From the NCBI RefSeq assembly GCF_004117855.1, contig NZ_QWBW01000008.1, forward strand, positions 124,001-188,000: a stretch of DNA of 64,000 bases. Reading direction: 5' to 3'. The notes under the pieces are model-generated. The model did not search any database. It was not told where the DNA came from and saw nothing but the letters and a program-made list of their open reading frames with translations. This stretch comes from Modicisalibacter coralii (GTDB lineage Bacteria > Pseudomonadota > Gammaproteobacteria > Pseudomonadales > Halomonadaceae). Numbering within the stretch: position 1 is the first letter of the stretch; each line of letters starts with the position of its first letter. Made by a program: the position numbers and the translations under genes. Positions 25,547-36,740 of this stretch are shown here, in pieces.

Positions 25547-25786
25547 ATGATGATTGTCGAGTTGATCGATGGGGACGATTTTCGCGCCCGGCTGCAGGCG
25601 CTGGACGTGCGGATACCCGATCACGCCTGTCCCGAGACCTGCGCGCGGATGGCCCTGCGCAAGCACGTCGAGGTGGGCGTGCCGGGGCTCCAGGAACTGG
25701 TCCGGGAACTGATGGCGCACACCGACGTGATGCTGCCCTCGGTGCGTCAGGCGATCGAGCGCTTCCTGCTGCCCGGCTTGCGGTGA
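25547..25786 (+). CDS. hypothetical protein (79 aa)
   Basis: A small protein preceded by AGGAGG at a good distance (6 nt). It starts MMIVELIDGDDFRARLQ and has a helical, charged C-terminal half (LQELVRELMAHTDVMLPSVRQ, AIERFLLPG). I do not recognise the family. It has no signal peptide or membrane segment; Cys and His occur in DHACPETCARM. Codon use is normal for the window. It stands alone between the BCCT gene and a convergent flavin reductase. A longer in-frame start at 25376 is possible but lacks a ribosome-binding site. Confidence 0.55.
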   Translation: MMIVELIDGDDFRARLQALDVRIPDHACPETCARMALRKHVEVGVPGLQELVRELMAHTDVMLPSVRQAIERFLLPGLR

Positions 25787-25835
25787 GCGACCGCGGGACC
25801 GCACACCTGGAGAGGCCCATGGGGGCCGAGAGGGG

Positions 25836-25858
25836 GCCCCGGGCAGCCGGCCCGGGGC
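25836..25858. terminator. hairpin between convergent genes
   Basis: GCCCCGGG and CCCGGGGC pair perfectly around a 7-nt loop, between the stop codons of the 79-aa gene and the flavin reductase gene. No T-run on either side. Confidence 0.55.
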
Positions 25859-25867
25859 ATCATGGCC

Positions 25868-26494
25868 TCAGTCGGGCCTTTGCAGGGCGAAGCGATCGGT
25901 GACGCGGGCGTAGTCGGCACCGGCCAGACGGCCGACCGGGCGCAGCGTCTCGATATCGACGTGGCGACCGTCCCACACCGCCGGGTCGGCATGGATGACG
26001 ACGATCTCGGCGAGCACCAGACGCCCGGCTCGCGGCCGGTCTCCGAAGCGCACCACCTCGCGGACCCGGCAACCGAAGGCGATCGGTGCGTCGGCGATGC
26101 GTGGCACCCGCAGGTCACCCAGGGGCGCCTTGTCGAGTCCGGCGTGGGTGAATTCGTCCTCGCCGGGGGGCAGGGTCGCGCTGGTGGCGTTGAGGGCCTC
26201 GATCAGGGCTTCGCCACTGATGTGAACCACGCATTCGGGGACCGTCTCGATGTTGCGAACGGTGTCCTTGGCCTGGCTCTGCGCGTCGAGCAGCGGGGCG
26301 AAGGCGAGGATCGGCGGGTCGACGCTGGCGACGTTGAAGAACGAGAAGGGCGCCAGATTGGCGTTGCCGTCGGCGTCGACGGTGGAGACCCAGGCGATCG
26401 GCCGCGGCGCGATCGAGCCGCTCATCAAGCGGTAGAGGGTCGCCGGCTCGAGATCGGCGGCAGCGAACGATGACGTGTCGGATGGTTGGGACAT
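25868..26494 (-). CDS. flavin reductase-family protein (FMN-binding split barrel)
   Basis: 208 residues. The split-barrel pattern is clear: RPIAWVSTVDADGNANLAPF, SFFNVASVDPPILAFAP, and the C-terminal VGRLAGADYARV. Such proteins bind FMN and reduce it, or serve as flavoenzymes themselves. It lies downstream of gbcA on the same strand, but a hairpin (26540-26566) separates them, so it may be independently expressed. A link to betaine catabolism is only positional. Confidence 0.88.
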   Translation of the reverse strand: MSQPSDTSSFAAADLEPATLYRLMSGSIAPRPIAWVSTVDADGNANLAPFSFFNVASVDPPILAFAPLLDAQSQAKDTVRNIETVPECVVHISGEALIEALNATSATLPPGEDEFTHAGLDKAPLGDLRVPRIADAPIAFGCRVREVVRFGDRPRAGRLVLAEIVVIHADPAVWDGRHVDIETLRPVGRLAGADYARVTDRFALQRPD

Positions 26495-26539
26495 GCGCAG
26501 CCTCGTGGCAATCGGGTTCGCCGCTATCCCATCATGCGA

Positions 26540-26566
26540 CTCGCCGGGCGTCCAGCACCCGGCGAG
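26540..26566 (-). terminator. terminator-like hairpin after gbcA
   Basis: CTCGCCGGG and CCCGGCGAG form a perfect 9-bp stem with a 9-nt loop, 14 nt past the gbcA stop on its strand. No clear T-run. Confidence 0.6.
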
Positions 26567-26580
26567 CCGGTCCCGCCGGA

Positions 26581-27882
26581 TCAGCCCTGGGCGAGCTGCA
26601 GCGAGGGAGCGTGGCCCAGGTTGGCCAGCATGCGTTCGCCGTACCAGTCCAGGAAGTCGATCACGCCGAACTCGTAGGTCTCGGAGTAGGGGCCGGGCTG
26701 GTAGGCCATGGAGTTGATGCCGCGCTGGTTCTCCTCGGCCAGGCGCCGGTCCTGGTCGTTGGTGGCGTCCCATACCCGGCGCAGTTCCTCGGGATGATAG
26801 TCCTTGCCCTCGACCGCATCCTTGTGCACCAGCCACTTGGTGGTGACCCGGGTCTGCTGCGGGCCGAGCGGCATCACCCGGAAGACCACCGCATGATCGC
26901 CCATGAAATGGTTCCACGAGTTGGGCAGGTGAAGAATGCGCAGCGAGCCCATGTCGGGATCGGTCAAGCGGCCCATGAGCTTCTGGCAGCCCGGCTTGCC
27001 GTCCAGAGTCATCGACACCGTGCCGTCGAGCAGCGGCGTCCGCGTCAGGCGGTTGCGCTTGCCGAAGCGGGTGAGCTGCCAGGGCACGTTCTGGCAGCTC
27101 CAGTCGGCCTGCTTGCGCTCGACCAGCGCCTTGTAGGATTCGGTGGCCCGCGGGTCGTCGGTATCGTCGAATTCCTGCAGCGAGTTGAGCAGTTCCGGGT
27201 GGGACCCGTTGCAGTGATAGCACTCGCGGTTGTTCTCGATCACCAGCTTCCAGTTGGCCTGCTCGACGATGCTCGATTCCACCGCGACCTTGACGTTGTC
27301 CATCTCGTAGGGCTCGAGGTAGTGCTCGAGCGAGACCAGGAAGTCGTCGATGGCCGGCGGCTGTTCGGCCAGGCTGATGAACATGAAGCCCCCGGCGCTG
27401 CGCACGTGTACCGGCTTGAGGCCGTAGCTGGCCAGGTCGAAGTCGGCGCCCATGTCGGTGCCGGCGAACAGCAGCCGACCGTCGAGCTCGTAGGTCCACT
27501 GGTGATAGGGACAGACCAGCTTGGCGACCTTGCCCTTTTCCTGCACGCACAGTCGTGAACCGCGGTGGCGACAGACGTTGTGGAAGGCGTGGATCTCGTT
27601 CCCGGCACCGCGCACGATGATCACCGAATTGTCGCCGACCTCGACGGTCATGTAGTTGCCCTTGGCGGGGATCTCGCAACTCATGCCGGCGAACAGCCAC
27701 TCCTTGGCGAAGATCTGCTGCATGTCGAGCGCGAACAGGCGCGGATCGTTGTAGAACGCCTGGGGCAACGAGAAGGTGCGGTCGCGTTCGTGCAACAGGT
27801 TGGCGGTGGCCTCCTTGACGCTGCCCAGGGGGTCTTCGAACGGGGAACGAGCTATCAGGTCCATGAACGAGTCCTCATGCAT
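26581..27882 (-). CDS. gbcA: glycine betaine monooxygenase, Rieske oxygenase subunit GbcA
   Basis: 433 residues. The Rieske 2Fe-2S site is CRHRG (Cys104, His106) and CPYHQW (Cys124, His127). The mononuclear iron site includes His223 and His228 in ECYHCNGSHPEL. It converts glycine betaine to dimethylglycine with release of formaldehyde, using electrons from GbcB. Sequence and divergent arrangement with the reductase match Pseudomonas gbcA/gbcB, and the dimethylglycine genes in the same window support the role. The start is the ATG preceded by GGGAGG. An AraC-type regulator (GbdR) controls it in Pseudomonas; none is in the window. Confidence 0.93.
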   Translation of the reverse strand: MHEDSFMDLIARSPFEDPLGSVKEATANLLHERDRTFSLPQAFYNDPRLFALDMQQIFAKEWLFAGMSCEIPAKGNYMTVEVGDNSVIIVRGAGNEIHAFHNVCRHRGSRLCVQEKGKVAKLVCPYHQWTYELDGRLLFAGTDMGADFDLASYGLKPVHVRSAGGFMFISLAEQPPAIDDFLVSLEHYLEPYEMDNVKVAVESSIVEQANWKLVIENNRECYHCNGSHPELLNSLQEFDDTDDPRATESYKALVERKQADWSCQNVPWQLTRFGKRNRLTRTPLLDGTVSMTLDGKPGCQKLMGRLTDPDMGSLRILHLPNSWNHFMGDHAVVFRVMPLGPQQTRVTTKWLVHKDAVEGKDYHPEELRRVWDATNDQDRRLAEENQRGINSMAYQPGPYSETYEFGVIDFLDWYGERMLANLGHAPSLQLAQG

Positions 27883-28217
27883 CGCTGCCTCCCGCGAGGA
27901 CGGCGATGACAACGGTCGGTGATGATCGGGGAATGCACGGCGTGTCTGTGGCGGCAACGTCCCGTTAGCCACCACGGTTGCGCCGAGTGTGGCCGAGCGC
28001 TGGCCATGAGGGTTGTCTGGGCGCGACCTGAGACGATATCGAGGGCGACGTCTGCCCGGGGGGCGAGGGGGGACCCTGGACGTGCCTGACATGTGCAGGT
28101 CGTTGGCAGACAAGTCGCCCTGCCGGGGCGTGCCCCAGAATGCCAACACGACGAGGGCCTCGGCAGGTGGTGGGGGCAGTCGTCAGGCAGCCCATGTTCC
28201 GGCAGGCAGAGACAACG
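27883..28217. promoter_or_regulatory. gbcA-gbcB divergent promoter region
   Basis: 335 bp with no credible gene. It must hold the promoters of both gbcA and gbcB. Two GTCG half-elements 15 bp apart (near 28099-28117) could be an AraC-type site, but I could not match them securely to the known GbdR sequence. Confidence 0.5.
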
Positions 28218-29324
28218 ATGACAATGAATTACTTCAATCCGGTGACCACCCAGACCTGGACCAACGGTCGCCACCGCGTGCGTTGCGTCAAGGTGATCCA
28301 GGAAACCTGGGACGTCCGCACCTTCTGCTTCATGGCCGAGCAGCCGGTGCTGTTCTTCTTCAAGCCGGGGCAGTTCGTCACCCTGGAACTGGAGATCGAC
28401 GGCGAGCCGATCATGCGCTCCTATACCATCTCCAGCTCGCCGTCGATCCCCTACAGTTTCTCGATCACCGTCAAGCGTCTGCCCGACGGCCGGGTCTCCA
28501 ACTGGCTGCACGACAACCTCAAGGTCGGCGACGAGCTGGCGGTGCACGGCCCGGTGGGCGACTTCAACGTCATCGACTACCCCGCCGAGAAGGTGCTGTT
28601 CCTGTCGGGTGGCGTGGGGATCACCCCGCTGATGTCGATGACCCGCTGGTTCTTCGACACCAATGCCAACGTCGACGTCGACTTCGTGCATTGCGCGCGC
28701 TCGCCGCGTGACGTGATCTATCACCGCGAGCTGGTGCACATGTTCTCGCGGCTGCCGGAATTCAAGCTGCACGTGGTCTGCGAGAACAAGTCCGACATCG
28801 GCGAGGCCTGGGCCGGCTACCGCGGTTTCCTCACCGAGGCGATGCTCGAGCTGATGGTCCCGGACTATCTCGAACGCGAGATCTTCTGCTGCGGGCCGAC
28901 GCCCTACATGAACGCCGTCAAGCAGATCCTGCGCAGCAATGGCTTCGACATGAGCCATTACCATCAGGAGTCGTTCGGTGCCACGCCCCTCGACGTCCGC
29001 GAGGACGTTCGCGAACTCGCCGAGCAGGCCGAGGCCGAGGCCGAGGAGATCGATTACGCCGATCTGCTCCAGGTGGAATTCGCCGGGTCCGGCAAGAGCG
29101 TGCGCATCCAGCCCGGCGAGACGGTCCATGCCGCCGCCGCCAAGCTCGGCCTGCACATTCCCAAGGCCTGCGGGATGGGGATCTGCGGTACCTGCCGCGT
29201 GGGCATCAAGTCCGGCGAGGTCGAGATGGACCACAACGGCGGGATCACCGACGAGGACATCGCCGAAGGCTACATCCTGTCCTGCTGCAGCCGGCCCAAG
29301 GGGAACCTGGTGGTGGATTACTGA
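28218..29324 (+). CDS. gbcB: glycine betaine monooxygenase, reductase subunit GbcB
   Basis: 368 residues. Residues 20-120 form the FAD-binding barrel (RSYTISSSPS). Residues 125-245 form the NAD-binding domain (LFLSGGVGITPLMSM, EIFCCGPTPYMNAV). The C-terminal 85 residues form a plant-type 2Fe-2S domain (CGMGICGTCRVG with a fourth Cys in SCCSRP). It passes electrons from NAD(P)H to GbcA. The start is set at ATG 28218, with a second ATG two codons later; upstream in-frame ATG at 28140 lies in the promoter region. Its 3' end overlaps the convergent sulfatase-like gene by 7 nt. Confidence 0.92.
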   Translation: MTMNYFNPVTTQTWTNGRHRVRCVKVIQETWDVRTFCFMAEQPVLFFFKPGQFVTLELEIDGEPIMRSYTISSSPSIPYSFSITVKRLPDGRVSNWLHDNLKVGDELAVHGPVGDFNVIDYPAEKVLFLSGGVGITPLMSMTRWFFDTNANVDVDFVHCARSPRDVIYHRELVHMFSRLPEFKLHVVCENKSDIGEAWAGYRGFLTEAMLELMVPDYLEREIFCCGPTPYMNAVKQILRSNGFDMSHYHQESFGATPLDVREDVRELAEQAEAEAEEIDYADLLQVEFAGSGKSVRIQPGETVHAAAAKLGLHIPKACGMGICGTCRVGIKSGEVEMDHNGGITDEDIAEGYILSCCSRPKGNLVVDY

Positions 29325-30916
29325 GACCCCGGTGTTGCGGCGCCGCGGTGTGCGCCGAACAGTCGGTGCAGCAGGCCGCGGAAGTCGGCCTGACGCCAGC
29401 GGGCGGGGTCGCTCGGCGGCATCAGGCCGGGCTTGAAGCCGGCGGCGATGAAGGGCCGGATCAGCGTCGGGTCGGCGCTGATCACATGGACCGGCACGTC
29501 GCGACTGGCGTCCTCTCCGGTGATCAGCGGTGCCGGCTGATGATCGCCGAGCACGATCAGCAGGGCCTCCTTTCCCAGATAGCGCTCGGCGAATCCGCCC
29601 ATCGCCGCCAGCGCATAATCGATCGCGCGAATGTAATGGTGGCGTACCCGCTCCGGGTCCTGCCACAGGACCTCCGGGCTCGGGCCGGCGTCCGCCCAGG
29701 ACGCGAAACGCCCGCCGCCGGCCAGGCCGTCCCAGTCGTCGAGCAGCGGCAGGATCGGCGTCCACGGGGCATGACTCGAGATCATCGCCAGCTCGGCGAA
29801 CAGCGGTCGTGCCTGACGTTCCCGGTAGTCGGCGAAGAAGCGCCAGGTGTACTGGTCGGGCATGGTCACCCAGTTGAGGGCGGGCCCCTGATAGGGGATG
29901 TTGCGGGCGTCGAGGATCGCGTCGTAGCCCAGCCGGCGCCCGGCCGGCCAGGGGGCGGTGATCGCCGGCATGATCGCCACGCTGCGCTGCCCCGTGAGGC
30001 GAAAGTCGTCGACCAGCGTCGGCGCCCCCTGTGCCAGCAATAGGTCGTAATGCCGCTGACTGGTCAACCACAACCCGCTGATCACGCTGCCGTGCGCCAG
30101 CCACGACTGTCCACCCTGTACCGGTGCGGTGAGCCGGGCGCTGGCGACATGCAGCCCGGCGGCCGCAAAATCGCGGCGCAGGCGTTCGAGCCGTGGCCGG
30201 AGTACCGGGGCATAGCGCGGGTCGAACAGCGCCGATACGCCGTAGGACTCGATGAAGGTCAATGCCACGTCGTGGCCGGCCAGTCCGGGAAGTGCCCGGG
30301 CGGGGGCGGCCCGTTCGGCGAGCCGTCGGCGGAAGTCGCTCAGGGTGTCGTGTGTCTCCCGCCATTGCTGCCAGTGCCGCTCGATCAGCGTCAGCGCTGG
30401 CGTCGCCAGCGGTGCCGGCGCCGTCAGCGGGGCCAGCCCGGCGCCCAGCGGCACCAGCATCAGCGCGATAGCGGCCCGGTGGCGGGCTGCGACCGGTAGC
30501 GGACGGGCCCCGGCCAGCAGTCGCGTCAGCCCCCACGTCAGCATCAGCCACAGTGCCGCCGCCACCACGAGCCCGGTCACGGTCAGGAACTTGCCGACAT
30601 TGTCGATCATCAAATGGTAGGCTGGGCGTGCCAGACTGGTGTCGAGCAAGGGATTGAAGGCACGCCCCAGGCTCAACCGGGCCAGGGCGTCGAGGATCGC
30701 GAGCAGCACCAGCAGACTCAGCACGCCGGCCAGCCAGGGGGCGAGGCGGCGACGCGTGCCGCGACTCGGCAGGGTCAGCGCGAGCAGCAGCCAGGGCGCT
30801 TCCAGGGCCAGCCAGCCGTGTCCGGCCATGGAGTGCGTGAGGAACGTCAGACTGGCGAGCAGCAGATTGATGACGAATAAAATTAGCAGGTTATGATACA
30901 AGGGCTCGCTCCGCAT
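29318..30916 (-). CDS. inner-membrane sulfatase/phosphatase-fold enzyme (LTA synthase-like)
   Basis: 532 residues. Four to five N-terminal helices (about 8-30, 38-50, 58-80, 110-135 and 148-170) precede a large alkaline-phosphatase-superfamily domain outside the membrane. FIESYG carries the usual catalytic Ser/Thr region and LIVLGDHQPAP the metal-binding Asp-His. The family includes phosphoglycerol and phosphoethanolamine transferases. Divergence from opgGH across 125 bp suggests that it modifies periplasmic glucans, as OpgB does in E. coli, but this is inferred. The similarity to OpgB itself is only at the fold level. Confidence 0.8.
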   Translation of the reverse strand: MRSEPLYHNLLILFVINLLLASLTFLTHSMAGHGWLALEAPWLLLALTLPSRGTRRRLAPWLAGVLSLLVLLAILDALARLSLGRAFNPLLDTSLARPAYHLMIDNVGKFLTVTGLVVAAALWLMLTWGLTRLLAGARPLPVAARHRAAIALMLVPLGAGLAPLTAPAPLATPALTLIERHWQQWRETHDTLSDFRRRLAERAAPARALPGLAGHDVALTFIESYGVSALFDPRYAPVLRPRLERLRRDFAAAGLHVASARLTAPVQGGQSWLAHGSVISGLWLTSQRHYDLLLAQGAPTLVDDFRLTGQRSVAIMPAITAPWPAGRRLGYDAILDARNIPYQGPALNWVTMPDQYTWRFFADYRERQARPLFAELAMISSHAPWTPILPLLDDWDGLAGGGRFASWADAGPSPEVLWQDPERVRHHYIRAIDYALAAMGGFAERYLGKEALLIVLGDHQPAPLITGEDASRDVPVHVISADPTLIRPFIAAGFKPGLMPPSDPARWRQADFRGLLHRLFGAHRGAATPGSQ

Positions 30917-31047
30917 CGGTAACGGCAGGCACCGGGCGTGGATGACGGGTTCCCATCATTGCCCAGGCGCGTCGGCAACGGCAAACCGCTATAGTGTGGG
31001 CAGTGAACAGAGGGGTCGCATTGTTAACTAGGGAATGAGGAATGCAC

Positions 31048-32754
31048 ATGAAGGTGTGGCAATGCTTGGCGCTGGCAGGCCTGTGTCTGGCCGTGCCGGT
31101 CGCCGAGGCTCAGGAAACGTCTGCACCCCCGCAGGAATCGAGTCAGTCGTCTCAGGCGCCGGCCGCCGACGAGGGCTCGTCGCAGCAGAATGCGTCGGCA
31201 CCGCAGGGCGCCGCCCAGAATCAGCCGGCATCGACCGGGCAGGAAGCGCCCCCGGCGCCGCGCGAGGACTGGACGCCCCAGGCGCTCTTCGATCGCGTCA
31301 TCGAACGGGCCAGGACCCTGGCCGGGCAGGAGTACAGCAAGCCCCAGTCCCAGTTGCCCGATGCCCTGAAGAATCTCGCCTACGACGATTACCGCAACAT
31401 CCATTTTCGCAAGGAACACGCCCTGTGGCGTGACGACCGGCTGTTCGAGGTCCAGTTCTTCCACCCCGGCTTCCTCTATGACGTGCCGGTGGAAATGCAC
31501 GTCCTCAAGGGCGGGCGCATCGAGGACATCGGCTTCGAGGCGTCAATGTTCGATTACGAGGATTCCGCGTCCGCCGTCAAGGAGGTGGTGGAGAAGACCG
31601 ACCCCGCCAAGCTGGGGTTCGCCGGCTTTCGTCTGCACTATCCGGTCAACACCCCCGACTACAAGGACGAGATCGCGGTCTTTCTCGGTGCCTCCTATTT
31701 CCGGCTGGTCGGTCGCGGCCAGGGGTACGGGCTGTCGGCTCGCGGGCTGGCGGTCGACACGGCCACCCAGGGCGGCGAGGAGTTTCCGGCGTTTCGTGCC
31801 TTCTGGCTGGTACGCCCCGAGCCCAACGCGTCCGACATGATCCTCTTCGCGCTGCTCGACAGTCCCTCGGTCACCGGGGCCTACCGCTTCGACATCCATG
31901 CCGGTGCGAACACGGTCGTCGACGTCGATGCCCGGCTGTTCGCCCGCCAGGAGGTCGGCAAGCTGGGCGTGGCGCCGCTGACCAGCATGTTCCTGCACGG
32001 CGAGAACAGCCAGGGCGACTATGACGACTATCGCCCCGAAGTGCACGACTCCGACGGCCTGCTGATGCACACCTCGACCGGTCAGTGGATCTGGCGGCCG
32101 CTGTCCAACCCGCCCTCGCTGAACGTCACCCAGCTGCGCGACACCGACCCGCTGGGCTTCGGCCTGATGCAGCGCGATCGCGACTTCGAGCACTATCTGG
32201 ACATGGATGCCGGCTATCAGCGTCGTCCCAGTCTGTGGGTGCGTCCCGACGAGGGCGACTGGGGGCAGGGCGGCGTCGAGCTGGTCGAGATCCCCACCGA
32301 CAAGGAGATCCACGACAACATCATCACCTACTGGGTCCCCGACAAGCCGTTCAAGGCCGGCGAGTCGCGGCGTTACCAGTATCGCCTGTCGACCCATGAT
32401 GGCGCGGTGCCCGACGAGTCGCTGGGCCGGGCGGTGCGCATGCGCAACGGCTGGGGCGCCGATCCGGGGCAGAAGAACCCGCCCTCGCACGGCCTGCGGC
32501 GTTTCGTGGTCGACTTCCGCGGTGACGCGCTCGCCGGTCTCGATGCCTCGCAGCCGGTCAAGGCCGAGCTCAACGTCTCCCACGGCAAGGTCAACGACCT
32601 TCAGGTGCGGCGCTTGCCCGACGGCAAGACCTGGCGTGCGTCCTTCAAGCTGGACCCGCAAGGCGAATCCGCCGACATGCAGCTCGAACTCAAGCTGCGC
32701 GGTCAGCGGTTGACCGAAACCTGGAGCTACCTGTGGAATCCCGATGTCCTGTGA
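31048..32754 (+). CDS. opgG: periplasmic glucan biosynthesis protein OpgG
   Basis: About 568 residues. A signal peptide (residues 1-22, cleavage after AEA) precedes a Gln/Pro/Ser-rich linker of about 55 residues. The OpgG/MdoG fold then begins at FDRVIERARTLAGQEY. Matching segments include LPDALKNLAYDDYRNIHF, FHPGFLYDVPVEMH, YRFDIHAGANTVVDVDARLF and ITYWVPDKP. It acts in the periplasm on beta-glucan backbones made by OpgH. It is longer than E. coli OpgG (511) because of the linker. ATG 31048 is chosen for the GAGG 7 nt upstream; ATG 31042 is also possible. Confidence 0.93.
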   Translation: MKVWQCLALAGLCLAVPVAEAQETSAPPQESSQSSQAPAADEGSSQQNASAPQGAAQNQPASTGQEAPPAPREDWTPQALFDRVIERARTLAGQEYSKPQSQLPDALKNLAYDDYRNIHFRKEHALWRDDRLFEVQFFHPGFLYDVPVEMHVLKGGRIEDIGFEASMFDYEDSASAVKEVVEKTDPAKLGFAGFRLHYPVNTPDYKDEIAVFLGASYFRLVGRGQGYGLSARGLAVDTATQGGEEFPAFRAFWLVRPEPNASDMILFALLDSPSVTGAYRFDIHAGANTVVDVDARLFARQEVGKLGVAPLTSMFLHGENSQGDYDDYRPEVHDSDGLLMHTSTGQWIWRPLSNPPSLNVTQLRDTDPLGFGLMQRDRDFEHYLDMDAGYQRRPSLWVRPDEGDWGQGGVELVEIPTDKEIHDNIITYWVPDKPFKAGESRRYQYRLSTHDGAVPDESLGRAVRMRNGWGADPGQKNPPSHGLRRFVVDFRGDALAGLDASQPVKAELNVSHGKVNDLQVRRLPDGKTWRASFKLDPQGESADMQLELKLRGQRLTETWSYLWNPDVL

Positions 32755-34804
32755 AAACGACTCCCGTACACAACATCCGAGCCACGCCGGCGGTGCCACC
32801 CTGGGTGCCGTCGCCGGCGAGCGCCCCGATGACGACACGCCCGGGGCCGACGCTCACGAGGCGCCTTCCAGCGATTCCCGTTCGGCCGGTTGCCCCGGTG
32901 GCCAGGGCATGCCGCTGTTGGGATTGCGGCGGCTGATCTTCTTCACCCTGTCGGTGGTGACCAGCCTGCAGGGTGCCTACATGATGTTCGACATCCTGCG
33001 TGCCAACGGCCTGACCGTGCTCGAAGGCACGATCCTGGGGCTGTTCGTGTTCATGTTCGCCTGGCTGACGGTCTCGTTCTGGTCGGGGATCGCCGGCTTC
33101 CTGGTGGTGGTCTTCAAGCGCGACCCGCTGACCCTCAAGCGGGCCGCGCCGCTCGACGAGACCCTCGATCCCGAGCGGCGCATCGCCCTGGTGATGCCGG
33201 TCTACAACGAGGAAACGTCACGCGTGATCGCCGGGCTCGAGGCGACCTGCGATTCGCTGGTCGAGACCGGCAAGGCGGCGGCGTTCGACGTCTATCTGCT
33301 CAGCGACACCACCGATTCGGAAATCGCCGATGCCGAGCGGCGTGCCGCGGCGGCCCTGCGCAAGCGCATGCCCGGCGGACTGCGGCTCTACTACCGCCGC
33401 CGCGAGCGCAACATCGGCCGCAAGGTCGGCAACCTGGAAGACTTCTGCTGCCGCTGGGGTCAGGCCTACGAGAGCATGATCATCCTCGACGCCGACAGCG
33501 TGATGGGTGGCCGGACGCTGGTGCGCATGGCCGCCACCATGCAGGCCAATCCACGCCTGGGACTCTTGCAGACCGTGCCGCTGCCGGCGCGGTCCAATAC
33601 CCTGTTCGGGCGCTTCCTGCAGTTCGCGGCGACCCTCTACAGCCCCATGCTGGCGGCCGGGCAGAGCGTCTGGCAGGGCGACACCGCCAACTACTGGGGG
33701 CACAACGCGATCATTCGCATCGAGGCCTTCGTCAATCACTGCGGGCTGCCGGCGCTGCCCGGCAAGGCGCCGATGGGCGGCGACATCCTCAGTCACGACT
33801 TCGTCGAGGCGGCGCTGCTGCGTCGCGCCGGCTGGGAGGTCCGGCTCCACGCCGGCCTCGAGGACAGCTACGAGGAACTGCCGGGCAACATGGTCGACTA
33901 CGCCAAGCGCGACCGTCGCTGGTGTCAAGGCAACATGCAGCATCTGCGCCTGCTGCTCTCGCGGGGGCTGCACCCGATCAACCGCCTGCACTTCCTGCTC
34001 GGGGCGCTGGCCTACATGGCCTCGCTGCTGTGGCTGATCATGCTGGGCCTGAGTACCGTCGATGCCGTGGTGCGGGCGGTCGCCAAGGTGCGTTTCTTCA
34101 ACGAGGGCTACCAGCTATTCCCCGAATGGCCGGAATCCAAGGTGGCGATGATCGCCTCGCTGCTGGTGATCACCGTGCTGATGCTGTTGCTGCCCAAGCT
34201 GCTCGGGATGATCGTCGGCCTGCTCCAGCGACGCCGGGATTTCGGCGGCGGTTTCCGCCTGGCGGTCAGCGCGTTTCTCGAGGTGCTCTTCTCGATTCTC
34301 ATCGCGCCGTTGATGATGGCCTTCCACGCCTGGTTCGTGGTCAGCGTGCTCGCCGGGCGCACCGTGTCATGGAGTTCGCAGGTCCGTGGCGGTCGCCTGA
34401 TCCCGTGGCGCGTGGCGTGGCGGCGCACCGGGGCGATGACCCTGCTGGGCCTGCTCTGGGGCGGCGTGAGTTATTACTACGCTCCGTTGTTCTTCTGGTG
34501 GCTGTCGCCGGTATTGCTGGGCATGGTCGCCTCCGCACCGCTGCTGCGCTACACCAGCAGCATCCGGGCCGGTGAGTGGCTGCAGCGCCACCGCCTGGTG
34601 TGCATCCCCGCCGAGGTCAATCCGCCCTGGGTGCTCACGCGGCTGGAGCAGCTCGAGGCGAATCCGCCGAGCGACGAGGCGGCCGATGTCGATGCGGCAT
34701 CGCTGCTGCCCGAGACCGAGCGGCGTCAGACGATGCCCACCCAGTCGCTCAAGGCCTGGTGGGGGTTGGGTGGGGCCAAGCCACCGGCGGCGGAAAGCGC
34801 TTAG
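32744..34804 (+). CDS. opgH: glucan beta-glucosyltransferase OpgH
   Basis: 686-residue inner-membrane GT2 enzyme that polymerises glucose from UDP-glucose for osmoregulated periplasmic glucans. Two N-terminal helices (about 64-88 and 95-122) are followed by the catalytic domain: VMPVYNEETSRV, ILDADSVMGG (the DxD region), GGDILSHDFVEAALLRR, and RDRRWCQGNMQH. Five or more C-terminal helices follow. It is shorter than E. coli OpgH (847), as in several other gammaproteobacteria. The start overlaps opgG by 11 nt, so translation is coupled. A low-GC gap follows the stop. Confidence 0.93.
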   Translation: MSCENDSRTQHPSHAGGATLGAVAGERPDDDTPGADAHEAPSSDSRSAGCPGGQGMPLLGLRRLIFFTLSVVTSLQGAYMMFDILRANGLTVLEGTILGLFVFMFAWLTVSFWSGIAGFLVVVFKRDPLTLKRAAPLDETLDPERRIALVMPVYNEETSRVIAGLEATCDSLVETGKAAAFDVYLLSDTTDSEIADAERRAAAALRKRMPGGLRLYYRRRERNIGRKVGNLEDFCCRWGQAYESMIILDADSVMGGRTLVRMAATMQANPRLGLLQTVPLPARSNTLFGRFLQFAATLYSPMLAAGQSVWQGDTANYWGHNAIIRIEAFVNHCGLPALPGKAPMGGDILSHDFVEAALLRRAGWEVRLHAGLEDSYEELPGNMVDYAKRDRRWCQGNMQHLRLLLSRGLHPINRLHFLLGALAYMASLLWLIMLGLSTVDAVVRAVAKVRFFNEGYQLFPEWPESKVAMIASLLVITVLMLLLPKLLGMIVGLLQRRRDFGGGFRLAVSAFLEVLFSILIAPLMMAFHAWFVVSVLAGRTVSWSSQVRGGRLIPWRVAWRRTGAMTLLGLLWGGVSYYYAPLFFWWLSPVLLGMVASAPLLRYTSSIRAGEWLQRHRLVCIPAEVNPPWVLTRLEQLEANPPSDEAADVDAASLLPETERRQTMPTQSLKAWWGLGGAKPPAAESA

Positions 34805-34900
34805 GCGATTAAGGTCTAGCCAAATTTCCACAAATAACTTCATGATATAAAGCATGGCGGTCAAAATGCGCACTGAATCTCTTTCAGCCGCAGGACCGCC

Positions 34901-36670
<1,770 letters not shown>

Positions 36671-36740
36671 GGCGTGGCGTCGGGTGGCGTGATAGGCTGT
36701 GCCGTTCCTGTTCCATCCACACGGCGCCGAGGAGAATGGC

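Noticed and set aside
27883-28217. GbdR-binding site between gbcA and gbcB, and before the M19 gene
   Set aside because: GTCG half-elements are present in both regions but with different spacing (15 and 13 bp). I could not match them to the known consensus with confidence.
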